A DNA stretch of 64,000 bases from Rotaria sp. Silwood1 (lineage: Eukaryota; Rotifera; Eurotatoria; Philodinida; Philodinidae): NCBI GenBank assembly GCA_905250075.1, contig CAJNOP010000002.1:5197565-5261564 (forward strand), given 5' to 3'. A program made the translations under genes and the position numbers. Each line of letters begins with the position of its first letter. The stretch's first letter is position 1. Shown one piece after another: positions 12,640 through 23,137 of the stretch. The notes under the pieces are model-generated. The model saw only the letters and a program-made list of their open reading frames with translations. It was not told where the DNA came from and made no database searches.

Positions 12640-12930
12640 ATGATTTTTAGCGGCACCTTTTCTTTTTATTCACACAAAGTGGCATGTTAAAGAAATCGAT
12701 TATAAAATGATGTTGTCCAAACACAATGCATCTGTATCCGAGCATCTGTGTTCTCTTTCGTGATATTATCATTCACTCAATGTATTAAGTGGAAATACAA
12801 GTCTAAGAATTAAAACTATGGGAAAAATATTAAATAAATATAGTCTTAAAAAATTGATTTCTACACTTATCTGGATTTCGATCTCTCGTATTTTATGAAC
12901 CTATTTGACATCATGAATCTACTAGGGTGG
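12640..12930. repeat. diverged dispersed repeat, copy 2
   Basis: Same-orientation counterpart of about 330-630; the shared landmarks are given there. This copy lies inside the nested insertion. Confidence 0.4.
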
Positions 12931-13382
12931 TGGGTTACGATAGCAGTCATAATCTTCAAAATACTGTTTCATGGTAATGCATGTTTGATCAGAAAAAATA
13001 TTTTTTTTCGAGTAAAATATCAGCGTCCATATTTTACGTTATAAATATCAAATGTCATTGAAACAATCTACTAGGTTCGTTTTTAAATATTTTATAAAAA
13101 AAAGCAAAATATCAAACAGCCTAATTCTCACGAGAGATCTGCAAGAACCTTCGAACTCTGGCGGTGTCGAAATCGGAGTCAATCTGTTTTTTCGGAGTCG
13201 GAATTGATAGAAATTATAGAGGCTCCGGAAATCTTTTCTTATTTTTTCCAATGCAGCATGGTGGAAATTATTCCTAACTGCAGTTGTATTTTAAGGTTTT
13301 TTAGGTACTAATTTAACATAATCGTACTCTTTTTTGATTAAATTTAGAATTTCATCTTGGAAGAAGCGCTTTAAGTGCTTGA

Positions 13383-13497
13383 GGGTGTAGATGTGTGTGT
13401 GCGCGTGTCTATGTGGGTGTGCGTATGGGTGTGGGCATTGTCTTTACTGATACCTGCCCACACTCCCACATGCACATACACGCCCACACCCTATCTC
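13383..13497. repeat. telomere-like GT-rich / CA-rich hairpin 2
   Basis: A G-rich + strand tract (GTGGGTGTGCGTATGGGTGTG) is followed, after a loop of about 25 nt, by a C-rich tract (GCCCACACTCCCACATGCAC, CGCCCACACCC). It has the same design as the block near 12.05 kb, in the same composite element. Confidence 0.6.
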
Positions 13498-13735
13498 CAA
13501 TAATGCATGGAAATGCATTTTTCTTCAAAGCATTTTGCCTAATTATCACATTATTACTCAACAATACATTGAAATGCATTATCCATCATTAAAGCATTAT
13601 TTGTGAAAAATGCATTGAATTACGTTGAAATTGAAAAAAAATAATGCATTGTCATGAATTATTTGACATTTTTCGCAAAATAATGGACAGTAATGCATGA
13701 TTTTTCCATTATTTATGCATTTCCGGCTACATGGG

Positions 13736-14293
13736 AACTCATGATCCATTATTGCTCAAAAGATGAGCTCATTTGCTTGATTAATGGAGACTCTAGAGTC
13801 TTGACAAGTTCTCCATAGTGATCGATGCACCATTTCCGTTTAGTAAAGTGTTTGCTGCTGAAACTTTCAGAAAGCGATGGCCACCTATGGAAGAATATCT
13901 CTTAAAAATTTTCGATCGATTTATCAAACTATTCCTGAGTTATTGACCTCTCAAAGGCATTCTATTGTTTTAGCGTATATTCATGTTTTCAGTAAAAATC
14001 GTCTAGCTCATCAACAACTCGATAGACTTTGATAAAATTTATATCGGAAATAGCCATAATGTAGGGCTACAAAATGAGCCATTGATCGAGTCGAAAGCTC
14101 TTTCTATTATCGAATTAAGAGATTCACAATGAAGGTGGACGGCATCTATTATAACTTCGTTCTAGCTTGAGCAATTTTGGTGCTGATGGTACTGGCGATC
14201 TACACTCTCTGTGGACTACTTATAGACCAATTTTCAGATGTTTAGCTCTTATCGGAACTAAGATCCGAGGGGGATACTTTTGTCGGGGTACTA
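13736..14293 (-). repeat. right long terminal inverted repeat
   Basis: Inverted partner of 10011-10570. Its outer tip, reading inward, is TAGTACCCC, followed outward by TA. Confidence 0.8.
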
Positions 14294-14295
14294 TA

Positions 14296-16230
14296 GCTTT
14301 GAAGTATCATCATTGGTCCCAATAATGAATCTCAATCTTCTATAGTATCGAAGATAGTTCTAGCAGATCCATCTATAAATATATTTGTTCTTTGACAAAT
14401 ATATTCGATCATTTGCTTCGTTTTACAATGCATAGTTGTATTTTCTTTCCAATTGCCAACATAAATATCTGTCTTTTCTTTGGTGCAATGAAATGAAAGC
14501 AAATATTACTTTGGCTATTTTTTCTAATGCTTGTTTCTATACGGATTTCAAAAAACAACAATACTTCAAAATTGTAAATTCATGTTATGACTTATAAGGT
14601 CATACATTTCTCATGGAAAAACACTCTGAAGTCTCTTCTATCACGGAAAAACAACATTAGCTTCATCGAGTGCAGATATTTGAATATTCTACATTCCAGA
14701 AGAACATTGAAATAGTAACCCTTTGACGGAGAAGCCGGAATGAACTAAAACAGACCTTTTCAGTATTTGTTGTGTTCTGACAAAGATATTATTGATAGCA
14801 ATATCACATGTTAAATCAATCTAAGTACAATAATATGAATATCAATATTTTTCAAAGTATACTATGGTAAGAATAGATTTTTACTGTATTTGTTTAAAAA
14901 GCAAGTCCGTTGTCAAAGAATTAAGGAGACCCTTTTCCGGATACTAACTTCAAAATATTGTCGATTTTTGGTTTTTTATCGTTAATATAGCTTCAAAATG
15001 TCCTCTGTCAGATGCCGTATAAATAAGAATTCTTCGTTATTAGTTAGAAATTTTATTAAATTAAATTCTTGAAGTCCTTGCCTGAAATACTTGCACTGCA
15101 ATTATTCTTTGTATACAAAACTCTTCCAGTGATAATGATTATTTCTTATTGCATAAATGATAAGATCATGGGCTATAGACCTCTAACAATGCTGAAACGA
15201 CCACTTTTTGATCACTTTATTCATAAAAAAAACTCTGATGCATACAGAAAAATTGATTTTTCATTTTTTTTAAAACCGATGTTTACACAAAAAAGTACAG
15301 AAACGTCTCCGTTTCTCTAGCATAGTTCATTTGATCGAGCTGAAACTTTTGTGCAGGTATTTGACACTGTTTGGAATGCCAAATTATTTTTTCTTTTGAA
15401 AAATATTACACCGTTGATTTTTGGCAGCTTTTACAAAAAAGAAACTCCAGTAAAAACAATTATGAAATATTGTTGTTGAACCGTCCTTCAAAAACCTTAG
15501 AAAGCCCTTAAGCCAATTTTTTCTATTTCTTCACCATGTCAGATCAATATCAGCTTATTCTTTTCAACTTTAAGTTGTATTTACAACGATCATATATAAC
15601 TCTTTATTTAGATATTTGTCGTTTATTTGTATCAAAATTTTATTTAGAAATAAACATAATGTTCTATTTAATGATAGATGAATCTTTAATAGTTTCATAA
15701 CCGAATAATTCTTCTCATAACATTCATTTCAATTAAAATTTGAAAATAATTGTGGTATTTGCGATTAGAATAAATACAAGACAAAGAAAGTGAAGAAGAT
15801 AACTGTTTATATCCTCTAATGATAATAAATGGTTGCTATTCAAATATTTTAAATAAATGAAGACAAATCACTTCGAAAAGTTTCTTATTCCAATGACATA
15901 TTACAAATAACCTATAATTGAATATTAACACAATTTGTAAATCCCAATATCAAATATATTTAATTCTTATAATATTATCCTTGACGGACTATTCTATTGT
16001 CAACATATCGTTAGCTAAATGCATTGTGTACTTATATTTCTTTGTTTGTCTCTCTCTCTGACTACAAATATCAAAAGGAATAGACGTCGTCGATTTATCC
16101 GTCGGCCATTCGATTCGAAATCTATCTATGTAAACAATATACTAAGCAAATTTTATCTTTTTGGCTTTCGTCTATTGGTCAAACTAGGTCACAATAATGA
16201 AAATAAAAGAAAAGAGAATAAGAGAAATGA
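14296..16230. other. intergenic, nothing recognised
   Basis: A+T-rich sequence between the inverted-repeat element and the small heat-shock gene. The frames at 15069-15320 and 16019-16261 lack recognisable motifs and splice support, and are not called. Confidence 0.4.
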
Positions 16231-16241
16231 GAGATATATAA
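16231..16241 (+). promoter_or_regulatory. candidate TATA box of the small heat-shock gene
   Basis: ATATATAAAATATG lies about 80 bp upstream of the ATG at 16316 on the coding strand. It is the most TATA-like sequence in the proximal flank. A+T-rich background makes chance likely. I found no clear array of heat-shock elements beside it. Confidence 0.25.
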
Positions 16242-16315
16242 AATATGTAAAGGCGCGTTAATCTGTTCATTCGAGTGTTATATTACTTAAAAGTAACTAC
16301 ATTCTCTACTGCATC

Positions 16316-17845
16316 ATGTCACAATTACACTGTTCACAAGAACATCATCATTTACCAGTTGGTCGTTTTCCACGACAACTTTTTGACTTTGAAAATTTTC
16401 TCGGTTAGTCAATGTCTCAGTTTCCTTGTTTTTTTTCATTAGAAAATATTTTTTTCATTAAGGTCCATCACTTGATTTATTTGATCCATTTGATGAAATC
16501 GATTTAGCTTCGCATCGAATGCAAAGTGCTCTTCAGTAAATATGAAACAAGAAACAAATTTGTTTCAAATATCTATAATCAAACCTTTTTTGTTATTCAG
16601 ATGGTTACAAGATCCACCACGTCTTCAACAACAACTCTGTCCAGTTACGGGTCATAAAAAACGACCTCATACTGATAAATTTCGTGTTACATTAGATGTA
16701 CATGGTTATAAACCAGAAGATTTAAGTGTTAAAGTTGTTGGTCGTAAATTATTTATTGATGGAAAACAAGAATTTCGTGATGGTATGAATAAAAAACAAA
16801 GTTTCATAGAATTTCCGTTTTTTTTTTATTCTCAGGTGATGATTTTTCGGTTAAAGAAATGCGTAAAACGTATGATTTACCTGAAAATGCTAGTTTTGAA
16901 CATATGACATCGTTTCTTACTGCAAAAGGTTTGTATTGTTTTTTTTTGGCCTATGCTGAAAACCTAATTAATATATTTATTTAGGTACATTGGTCGTTGA
17001 ATTTCCATTAATTACACAGGCTACAGAACGAGGTAAACATTTAGTATAAATTATACTGAAAATAATTCTTTATTTGTTTTAAATAGATGATCATCATCAT
17101 CAATTACAACAATCTGGTGCTAATTTAAAAGAATTTAATTTTGATGAATTTTTTAAGAGTGCATTTGAACCTAAAATTATTGATGATACAGAAAAAGGAG
17201 GCAAGAAAATTGATTTATCATTAGATATGACTGGTTTTCGACCAGATCAAATTCAAATTCATCTTAAAGATCGTGATTTAATTGTTCAAGTAAATATATA
17301 GTTTGAATATGTTTTTTGTAAACTTATCTTTTAATTAATTTCAGGCTGAATCAAGTGCATCGGATAAACATCATACAGCTCGTTCATATATTTATAAGGC
17401 TGTTACACTACCACCAGTAAGTTAATATTCTCATCAGTCAGAATGTGATAGGAATTTATCGGTTGAATCTGATGACCAACTGTGGTAACGGTTGATGTAG
17501 ACCGGAACTAGAAAAATCTAGGCATCTGGAATCATTGACCTCGGTTTTGATAATGAAATATCATTATTTTTTTTATTTGATTATTTCTAGAATATTGATG
17601 TTGAACATATGCGCTCATTTCTTCATGATGGTAAACGACTTATTATTACCGCTCCGTATCGTGACAATACTGCTGCTGTTAGTAATGGAAAAGCTGGTGC
17701 ACTTGATTGTGGTGATCATAGCAATAGTTCATTGAAAAATGTTGATTCTAAAGATGATCCCAAATTACCTACATCGACATCACCAACAAGTTCAACATGT
17801 TCAGTTGCTGGTTCGGTTAATTCAACACTTGAAAATACACATTAA
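16316..17845 (+). CDS. small heat-shock protein with two alpha-crystallin domains
   Basis: ATP-independent chaperone of the HSP20/alpha-crystallin family, 337 aa, probably cytosolic. Eight exons: 16316-16403, 16463-16535, 16601-16782, 16836-16928, 16985-17032, 17087-17289, 17345-17416, 17591-17845; all junctions keep frame. The N-terminal arm is rich in Phe, Asp and Leu. Domain 1 (about residues 79-160) has the beta-strand pattern FRVTLDVHGYKPEDLSVKV, then KLFIDGKQEFRD, YDLPENA and GTLVVEFP. Domain 2 (about 201-280) has IDLSLDMTGFRPDQIQIHL, DLIVQAES, YIYKAVTLPP and KRLIITAPY. A Ser/Thr/Asn-rich tail of about 50 aa follows, without a clear I-x-I motif. A usual family member has one such domain. 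Tandem-domain forms are known in flatworms, so this may be an internal duplication of that kind. Confidence 0.9.
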
Positions 17846-19295
17846 ATTAACTTAATTGAACTTACTATTATTATTTTTCCTCTCTCTCTTTCTCTTTCAT
17901 TTGGAATCATATCTAGATTTTATCTGTTATCAATAGATTCATCAATAAACTTTATCTAAATATAAACTTCTGTTTTATAAATAATGCATGTTAAGATTTC
18001 GTATGTTTATAGAAATTCTAGCAATGGTAAAAATTTATTTAGACATGATTGTTGCTATTAGGTATTACCAATAGTACAAGTTTTAGAATAGAAAAAGAAT
18101 AGCTATGATTATATAAAATAATTAAACAATAACATACATTCTGTGATTAAAATAATATGACGAAGAAAAGTTTTTGAAATCAATAAGACATCATGAATGA
18201 TTATGATACAAATTATACGCAATTATTTCTCTAGTGTTTTTTCTTTTCATTCTGAACACGGCAAAAAACGATAGAAAAGAAAATTCAAAAGAAATAATTA
18301 CGTATATCTTATATCATAACCACTAATGATGGTATGGTATTGACATCGAAAACTTTCCTTGAATAAAAGAATACTTGTTGTTATTAATCTACTTCATATT
18401 ATCATGTCATTTATTGACTACTGTTCAACAACCGACATTATATTAAGAGAAAATTTTTTCACGGTATATCTGTTGAACATGAAATGTGACGGAATTACTT
18501 TTTGTTCTAAACGAATTTCTAGTAATATCACTTTCCGTTTTTGCATTCCATTAGTTCTTCATTATAATATAAAATTGAGAGAGCTAATGTTGATATTTAT
18601 CACGATATTTTATGTTAGAAAAATTAGAAAATATTTGATATGATTTGTCATGTACCATTAAGTTCTGTTTGCACATCATAAATGACTACAGTCATTTCTG
18701 TGTCTGTCGTAATGCATGTGATGAGATCAATATATTTTCTTTATTCAAAGGAATTCATATAAACAATTGTATTTCGCTCAATGTAAAAATAAACTATAGT
18801 ATGTTATGTGGACATGCACATCTACGGCTATCTTCAGTATTTTATTCAGTTTGAGGACCGAAATGGTAGCGTTCCTCCATAGATCGGATTAGTCCTTTCG
18901 GAGTTTTATTTTGTCCCTTCGGAAAGTGGAGTGTATATAAAACACTGGTTACTTTGGCTTTAAATGTAGAAGATAGCACTAACTAACTTTATATTTATTG
19001 GTAAAACATCTTGTATAAATAAAACTCAAAGTAACCATGAATGTCCGTCTCCACAAAAAACACTATATTCAAGTTGAAAACAAAAACCACAGTCCAGAAT
19101 CAATGTTCGTATGAAACTCAATTTGAATTCAATAGTTTTTTGCAGCTTTAGTAGTGTCAGTAATTTTAACATATACCTGAAGTTAAAAGGTAGAAGAATA
19201 ACTAACTTTCTTTTCCTTATTAGTCATTGATTAGAATATGCTTATACTCTCAATAGCAGAAGAAGCGATCCAATAATCATTGAACTCCTTTTTAT
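17846..19295. other. intergenic, nothing recognised
   Basis: 3' flank of the small heat-shock gene, with AATAAA-like words near 17944, then A+T-rich sequence. The frames at 18359-18643 and 18645-18854 have no recognisable motif. Confidence 0.4.
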
Positions 19296-19303
19296 TTTCA
19301 CAC

Positions 19304-20074
19304 CAGAGCCCGAATCGAACCGACTTTTTTTGATTCGAGTTCGGTTCGGTTCGTCTTCATTTTCTAAAACTTGGTTCGGGTTCGGTTCGATTCGACTGTA
19401 CTTTCAAAAAAGCGGTTTGAGTTCGGTTCGGATTGACTCGAACCGAACCGAACTGTCTTAGTTCGGTTCGAGTTCGGTTCGTTTTCGGGCTCTGTTACGC
19501 AGCCACACCCGCACGCACACTCCGACACGCGCAGAGCCACAACCACACACCCACACCCCACTTCCACACACGCACAGCCACAGCCAGACACCCATTCCTA
19601 CACCCACACCTGATGTTCACGCACACAGCCACAACCAGACACTCACACCCACACCTTTCACTTGGCAGATGCTCCGATAAGCATTTTAACTCGTGTACAC
19701 AAACTTGCTGTGATGCACGCCCAAATACACCACTTATTATATTGATCGGGTGCCCTATACGCAAGGACCCAGATGCAGATGAAACATCGTATCCATACTG
19801 GAGACGGAGATCTGCATATTCTTTGTTAGATTTCGAAATCAGTTCGTCTTCATTTTCTAAAACTTGGTTCGGGTTCGGTTCGGTTCGAATTCGTTTTTGT
19901 GTAACAAGTTCGGGTTCGGTTCGGTTCGCCTTTTTTTTCTAAAAGCCGGTTCGGGTTCGGTTCGGTTCGGTTCGACTGTACTTTCAAAAAAGCGGTTTGA
20001 GTTCGGTTCGGATTGACTCGAACCGAACCGAACTGTCTTAGTTCGGTTCGAGTTCGGTTCGTTTTCGGGCTCTG
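19304..20074. mobile_element. composite non-autonomous hAT-type element
   Basis: The outer ends are CAGAGCCCGAA and TTCGGGCTCTG, an exact 11-bp inverted repeat. They are flanked by identical 8-bp direct repeats TTTCACAC (19296-19303 and 20075-20082). CAGAG-type ends with an 8-bp target duplication are diagnostic of hAT elements. The interior has many TTCGGTTCGGG-type repeats. A second TTCGGGCTCTG end lies at 19484-19494, so 19304-19494 is a complete small unit by itself, and 19850-20074 largely repeats it. Between them lie a CA-rich tract and about 180 bp of unrelated sequence. There is no transposase; open frames here are by-products of the repeats. Confidence 0.85.
19495..19660. repeat. telomere-like CA-rich tract 3
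   Basis: The + strand reads C-rich units (CACACCC, CCACACACCCACACC, ACACTCACACCCACACC), with the complementary G-rich strand resembling degenerate TGTGGG. Unlike the two hairpin blocks, only one orientation is present. It begins immediately after the internal hAT-type end at 19494. Confidence 0.55.
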
Positions 20075-20159
20075 TTTCACACTGAATGGCCTGTTTATCT
20101 ATTTATTAATAAAGAATTTTGAAAAAAAAAACATTCTAACTAGATAGAATAAACGCCTA

Positions 20160-20468
20160 TTAAAAGTCAACACATTTGCCTTTTCGTTCCCAATCACCAT
20201 AACGTGTTGGTTCAGGTCCACGTGGCCCATTAATTTCACCGGTTATTGGATTTGTATTATTTGGCCATGGTTTTAATGGGTTTTTTTCAGCATCTGGATG
20301 CGAATATTCATCTAATTTTCCCATAGGAGTTTTACTTTTTGTTGATGGGTTTTTTGAATCTTTATTAGTTGAAGTTTTTGTCGAATGTAAACGTAACGTT
20401 TGACATATGGTAAATGATCGTTGAGTACGACCAGAATAAGATACTATTGAACACAGCCGATTAAACAT
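20160..20468 (-). CDS. SDHAF4: succinate dehydrogenase assembly factor 4 (SDHAF4/Sdh8)
   Basis: Small mitochondrial matrix protein that binds the flavinylated SDHA subunit and helps assemble succinate dehydrogenase (complex II). 102 aa, single exon. The N-terminal 30 residues are rich in Arg, Ser and Thr and lack acidic residues, as in a mitochondrial targeting peptide. The family's conserved C-terminal block is intact at residues 73-102: [20 protein letters not shown], then [10 protein letters not shown] at the extreme C-terminus. It lies 107 bp downstream of the MMTAG2-like gene on the same strand, with an acceptor-like TATTGTAG ending 2 nt before its ATG. An AATAAA lies on the coding strand about 60 bp after the stop. 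Confidence 0.95.
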   Translation of the reverse strand: MFNRLCSIVSYSGRTQRSFTICQTLRLHSTKTSTNKDSKNPSTKSKTPMGKLDEYSHPDAEKNPLKPWPNNTNPITGEINGPRGPEPTRYGDWERKGKCVDF

Positions 20469-20482
20469 ATCTACAATAAAGA
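20469..20482 (-). promoter_or_regulatory. candidate trans-splice acceptor before SDHAF4
   Basis: On the coding strand the sequence CTTTATTGTAG ends 2 nt before the SDHAF4 ATG, giving an AG preceded by a T-rich stretch in a 107-bp intergenic gap. Bdelloids are known to trans-splice a short leader onto mRNAs. Use of this site is inferred. Confidence 0.4.
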
Positions 20483-20575
20483 TATTTTTAAATAACTGTG
20501 ATCTTTATTGTTCTGAACTTTGAATACATGGAAAAAAAAACAAAATGAAATTGTACAACAACAATAAAGAGTTTA

Positions 20576-23045
20576 TTATTTTCGATTCTGTTTTGAATGA
20601 TCTTTCTCTGATGATAAACGAGTCCTGTGATGTTTTTTTGATTTCGATTTTTCTTGATGATTCTGTTTTTTCTTATGTTTGTGTTTTGATTCTGATTCGG
20701 AATCTGAAGGCGAAGAAGATGATGATGAGGAATGTTGACGTTTATGTTCTTTTTTCTCTCTATATAACATAAAAAAAAAACAAAAATGAAAATTATATTC
20801 ATTGAATAAAACTGACTTTTTTGATTTTAATGTTCGTTTTATTGTTTTAAAACCATGTTTCTTGACAAGATCAATAAGAAATTCATCTAATTCTTTCTCA
20901 GTCATGGTATTTGGTTCAATTGATTGTTTCGCTAAAACAGATAATCCATTATTTGATTTAAAAAAAAATAACAACCCAAAATGAACCTTTATCATCCTCT
21001 TCGTCATCAATATCATCTATTAAACCATCTTCATCACTTTCTGACCAATCATGTTTTTCTTCATCAGAACCAGTTGCTTTTAATTGTCTTCGTCGTCTAC
21101 GATCTTCTTTTCGTTGATTATCATGTTTTGGATTTTTATGATGTTGTTTTAAATCACGTGAATCATTATGTATGGCTGGTGTCATTGGTTCATTTTTAAT
21201 TGATGTTGATTGTGATTCACGTTTAGTTGTCAATTTTTGTTGAGTTGAAGTTGCAACAGGAGCTAAAACAAAAGTTTATAGTAATTAAGAAAAGCAGTTA
21301 AAAAAATAAGGACAAACGTGGTAGTGGCGGCGGCAGCATAACTTTCATGCCTAATGCAGCCATAAGTGCTTCTTCTTCAATTTTTTTTGCTGCACGAAAT
21401 TCTGCTGATTTTATTTGTTGTTCATGATCACGATTTTTTGCATACCTTAATGAATAAAAAAAAAGAATTTTTCGTTTTTATTAATAATTCACTTATTTTT
21501 ATAACTTTACCATGTTAAATCTTTACCTTCTTGCCAACGACCAGTTGGTGCCATTACTGAATGTCCTAAATAACATTCTCGATCTTTATCTGATTTAACT
21601 GTATTCCAACTAAATAAATATCATAGATAAAATGTAACCTATAGTGGTCATAAAAAGCCTCGCCACCAGGTAAAAAAAATACTTTACATTTAATCTTTTA
21701 GTTTCATAGTTTGACCACAAATAGAGCATGTTGAACTATGATTGCAAAGACTCATCAGAACTTCATTGGTCTTTATACGAAGGACCTAGAAGATTCACAT
21801 AGAAAACAAATCTCATGACGTTGGAGCTATATCTAATTGATAGAGTCTTGTCAATAAGTAAATATACTAGAATGATTTAATCTGTTGAAGCTTTGTTGCT
21901 GATATACCGAATTTTCAGTAAATTTTTAATGTGTGGTTCGACATTTCAAGCAAAATCATATTTTTGAAGTTTGATCTGAGACTTTGACGCCATAAAGGAC
22001 TTGATCAGGTTAACTTGTAGAAAAAATTTCGTGATTTCTTGAGAAAGTCTCTTGGAGATAAAGATCTTTCAAAATAATAACCATGGCAAAAGGTGTATAC
22101 ATTTCAGGGAAGCTTTGTCAAAAGATTATAAATCTTTTCTACAAATTACTCTGCCCGGAACCTGTATGTGAACCCAATCTAATGTCAATATTTAAAGCTA
22201 TAATTTTGCTTGCAAAGTAATGCTCTGCAGGATAAATCTACTAAAAATTCGTTATCTCAGCAACAAAAGTGCAATAACTCACATCATTCAAGGATCTTTA
22301 CCTACTGGCTAGTCTCGATCGGCTGAGTATAGTTTCCACTTAAAAGTGATTGATTACTTTAGAGACTTTTCCTCGTCAGTACAGCCTCTATCACCAATAA
22401 AAATCACATGTCAAACAATTTAAGTTTGCCTGTTTTATAAAGTATTCTTTGGATAATCTTCACATGACAGTTGATGGGAATGATCGAAATGACACATTTC
22501 TCCTGTAAATTTTTACTTATTTGTTGCAAAACTTTTTTCAGGGAGTGCTATGCTCTAATTAAGTTTCTCTTGAAAATTTCGCAACCACAATCATCAATTT
22601 AGAAGAAATGCATACAGGAACCGTTCTAAATAACTCATGTTTCTCTGCATCTTAAAATGACAGTGAATTGAATTACCCTATCAGTAATACAGTATAAGCA
22701 TGCGGTTTTTTATTTTTTTTTAATAAGAAAAAGTAGATTAACGCTGTCAACAATTGAAAACCAGAAATATGTCAAAAAAGTCTTTTCGTAGATCCTAAGG
22801 AAAAAGACTAGTGTTTTCATCGTTGATACTTTTCATTAAAACCTAGCAATTTCAAATGCTGATTGTGATTATGTTTTATTGAGCTCTATTTGTAAAACCA
22901 ACATATTATGCAAAAAGATTGAAGTTTATTTAATTTTTACCCGGTACGGAAACTTTCTGCGACTCTTGTAAGAAACATGATTTTCATACTTAAATTGATC
23001 TTTCCCATTGTTTGTTCCGGTATTATTTGAACGTGAAGCTGACAT
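20576..23045 (-). CDS. MMTAG2 (C1orf35)-like nuclear protein
   Basis: 285 aa in six exons (5' to 3': 22990-23045, 21511-21609, 21318-21445, 20987-21262, 20817-20931, 20576-20759), with frame kept throughout. The first intron is about 1.4 kb and the others are short. Residues about 14-95 match the multiple-myeloma tumour-associated domain: [45 protein letters not shown] and [12 protein letters not shown]. The middle is basic then acidic ([14 protein letters not shown]), and the C-terminus is a Ser-rich and Lys/His-rich tail resembling SR-type splicing-associated proteins. Molecular function is poorly known even in vertebrates; nuclear location is inferred from basic clusters. The fifth exon's donor (GTCAGT) is unusual, so that junction is the least certain. 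Confidence 0.85.
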
Positions 23046-23056
23046 CTAAAACGTAC
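23046..23056 (-). promoter_or_regulatory. candidate trans-splice acceptor before the MMTAG2-like gene
   Basis: On the coding strand TACGTTTTAG directly abuts the ATG at 23045, within the 92-bp gap after the BTB gene. A T-rich run plus AG placed at the start codon is what a leader acceptor would look like. Not proven from sequence. Confidence 0.4.
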
Positions 23057-23137
23057 ATATACACAAACAATTTTATTTATATACATATGATAAAACAAAA
23101 AAAGAAAAAAAGAATGAATAATTTCGTTTTTTTTTAG

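Larger units (their letters stand above)
11161..13735. mobile_element. nested TGCATT-rich insertion
   Basis: This block separates the inner hairpin from the right long terminal repeat. Its edges look like short imperfect inverted tips (ATAGCCGATTTTCC on the left; GTAGCCGGAAATGC reading inward from the right). Many ATGCAT/AATGCATTA words recur near both ends (11190-11400 and 13500-13730). It contains the palindrome at 11219-11346, the CTTTCGTA repeats, the GT/CA hairpins and the dispersed repeat copy at 12640-12930, so it is itself composite. Confidence 0.4.
10011..14293. mobile_element. 4.3-kb nested inverted-repeat element with Tc1/mariner-like tips
   Basis: The left arm (10011-10570) is repeated as its reverse complement at 13736-14293, with about 90% identity by eye. 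The outer tips are CAGTACCC on the left and, reading inward from the right, TAGTACCC. Each tip abuts a TA dinucleotide (10009-10010 and 14294-14295), as expected for Tc1/mariner insertion. The tip plus the following CAAAAGTATC-like and CCCCCTCGGA sequence resembles terminal repeats of Tc1-like elements known in animals. The interior holds no transposase. It holds further palindromes (10566-11160, 11219-11346), a TGCATT-rich segment and two GT/CA hairpins, so it is a long-TIR non-autonomous or composite element with other repeats nested in it. Confidence 0.75.

Noticed and set aside
16019-16261. 80-aa frame just before the small heat-shock gene
   Set aside because: Basic low-information sequence that overlaps the presumed promoter; not joinable to the first exon.
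19364-20080. Several frames of 75-169 aa on both strands
   Set aside because: All lie inside the composite hAT element and encode repeats of TTCGG and CACACC words only.
20488-20802. 104-aa minus-strand frame next to the MMTAG2-like tail
   Set aside because: Out-of-frame shadow of the Ser/Lys-rich last exon.
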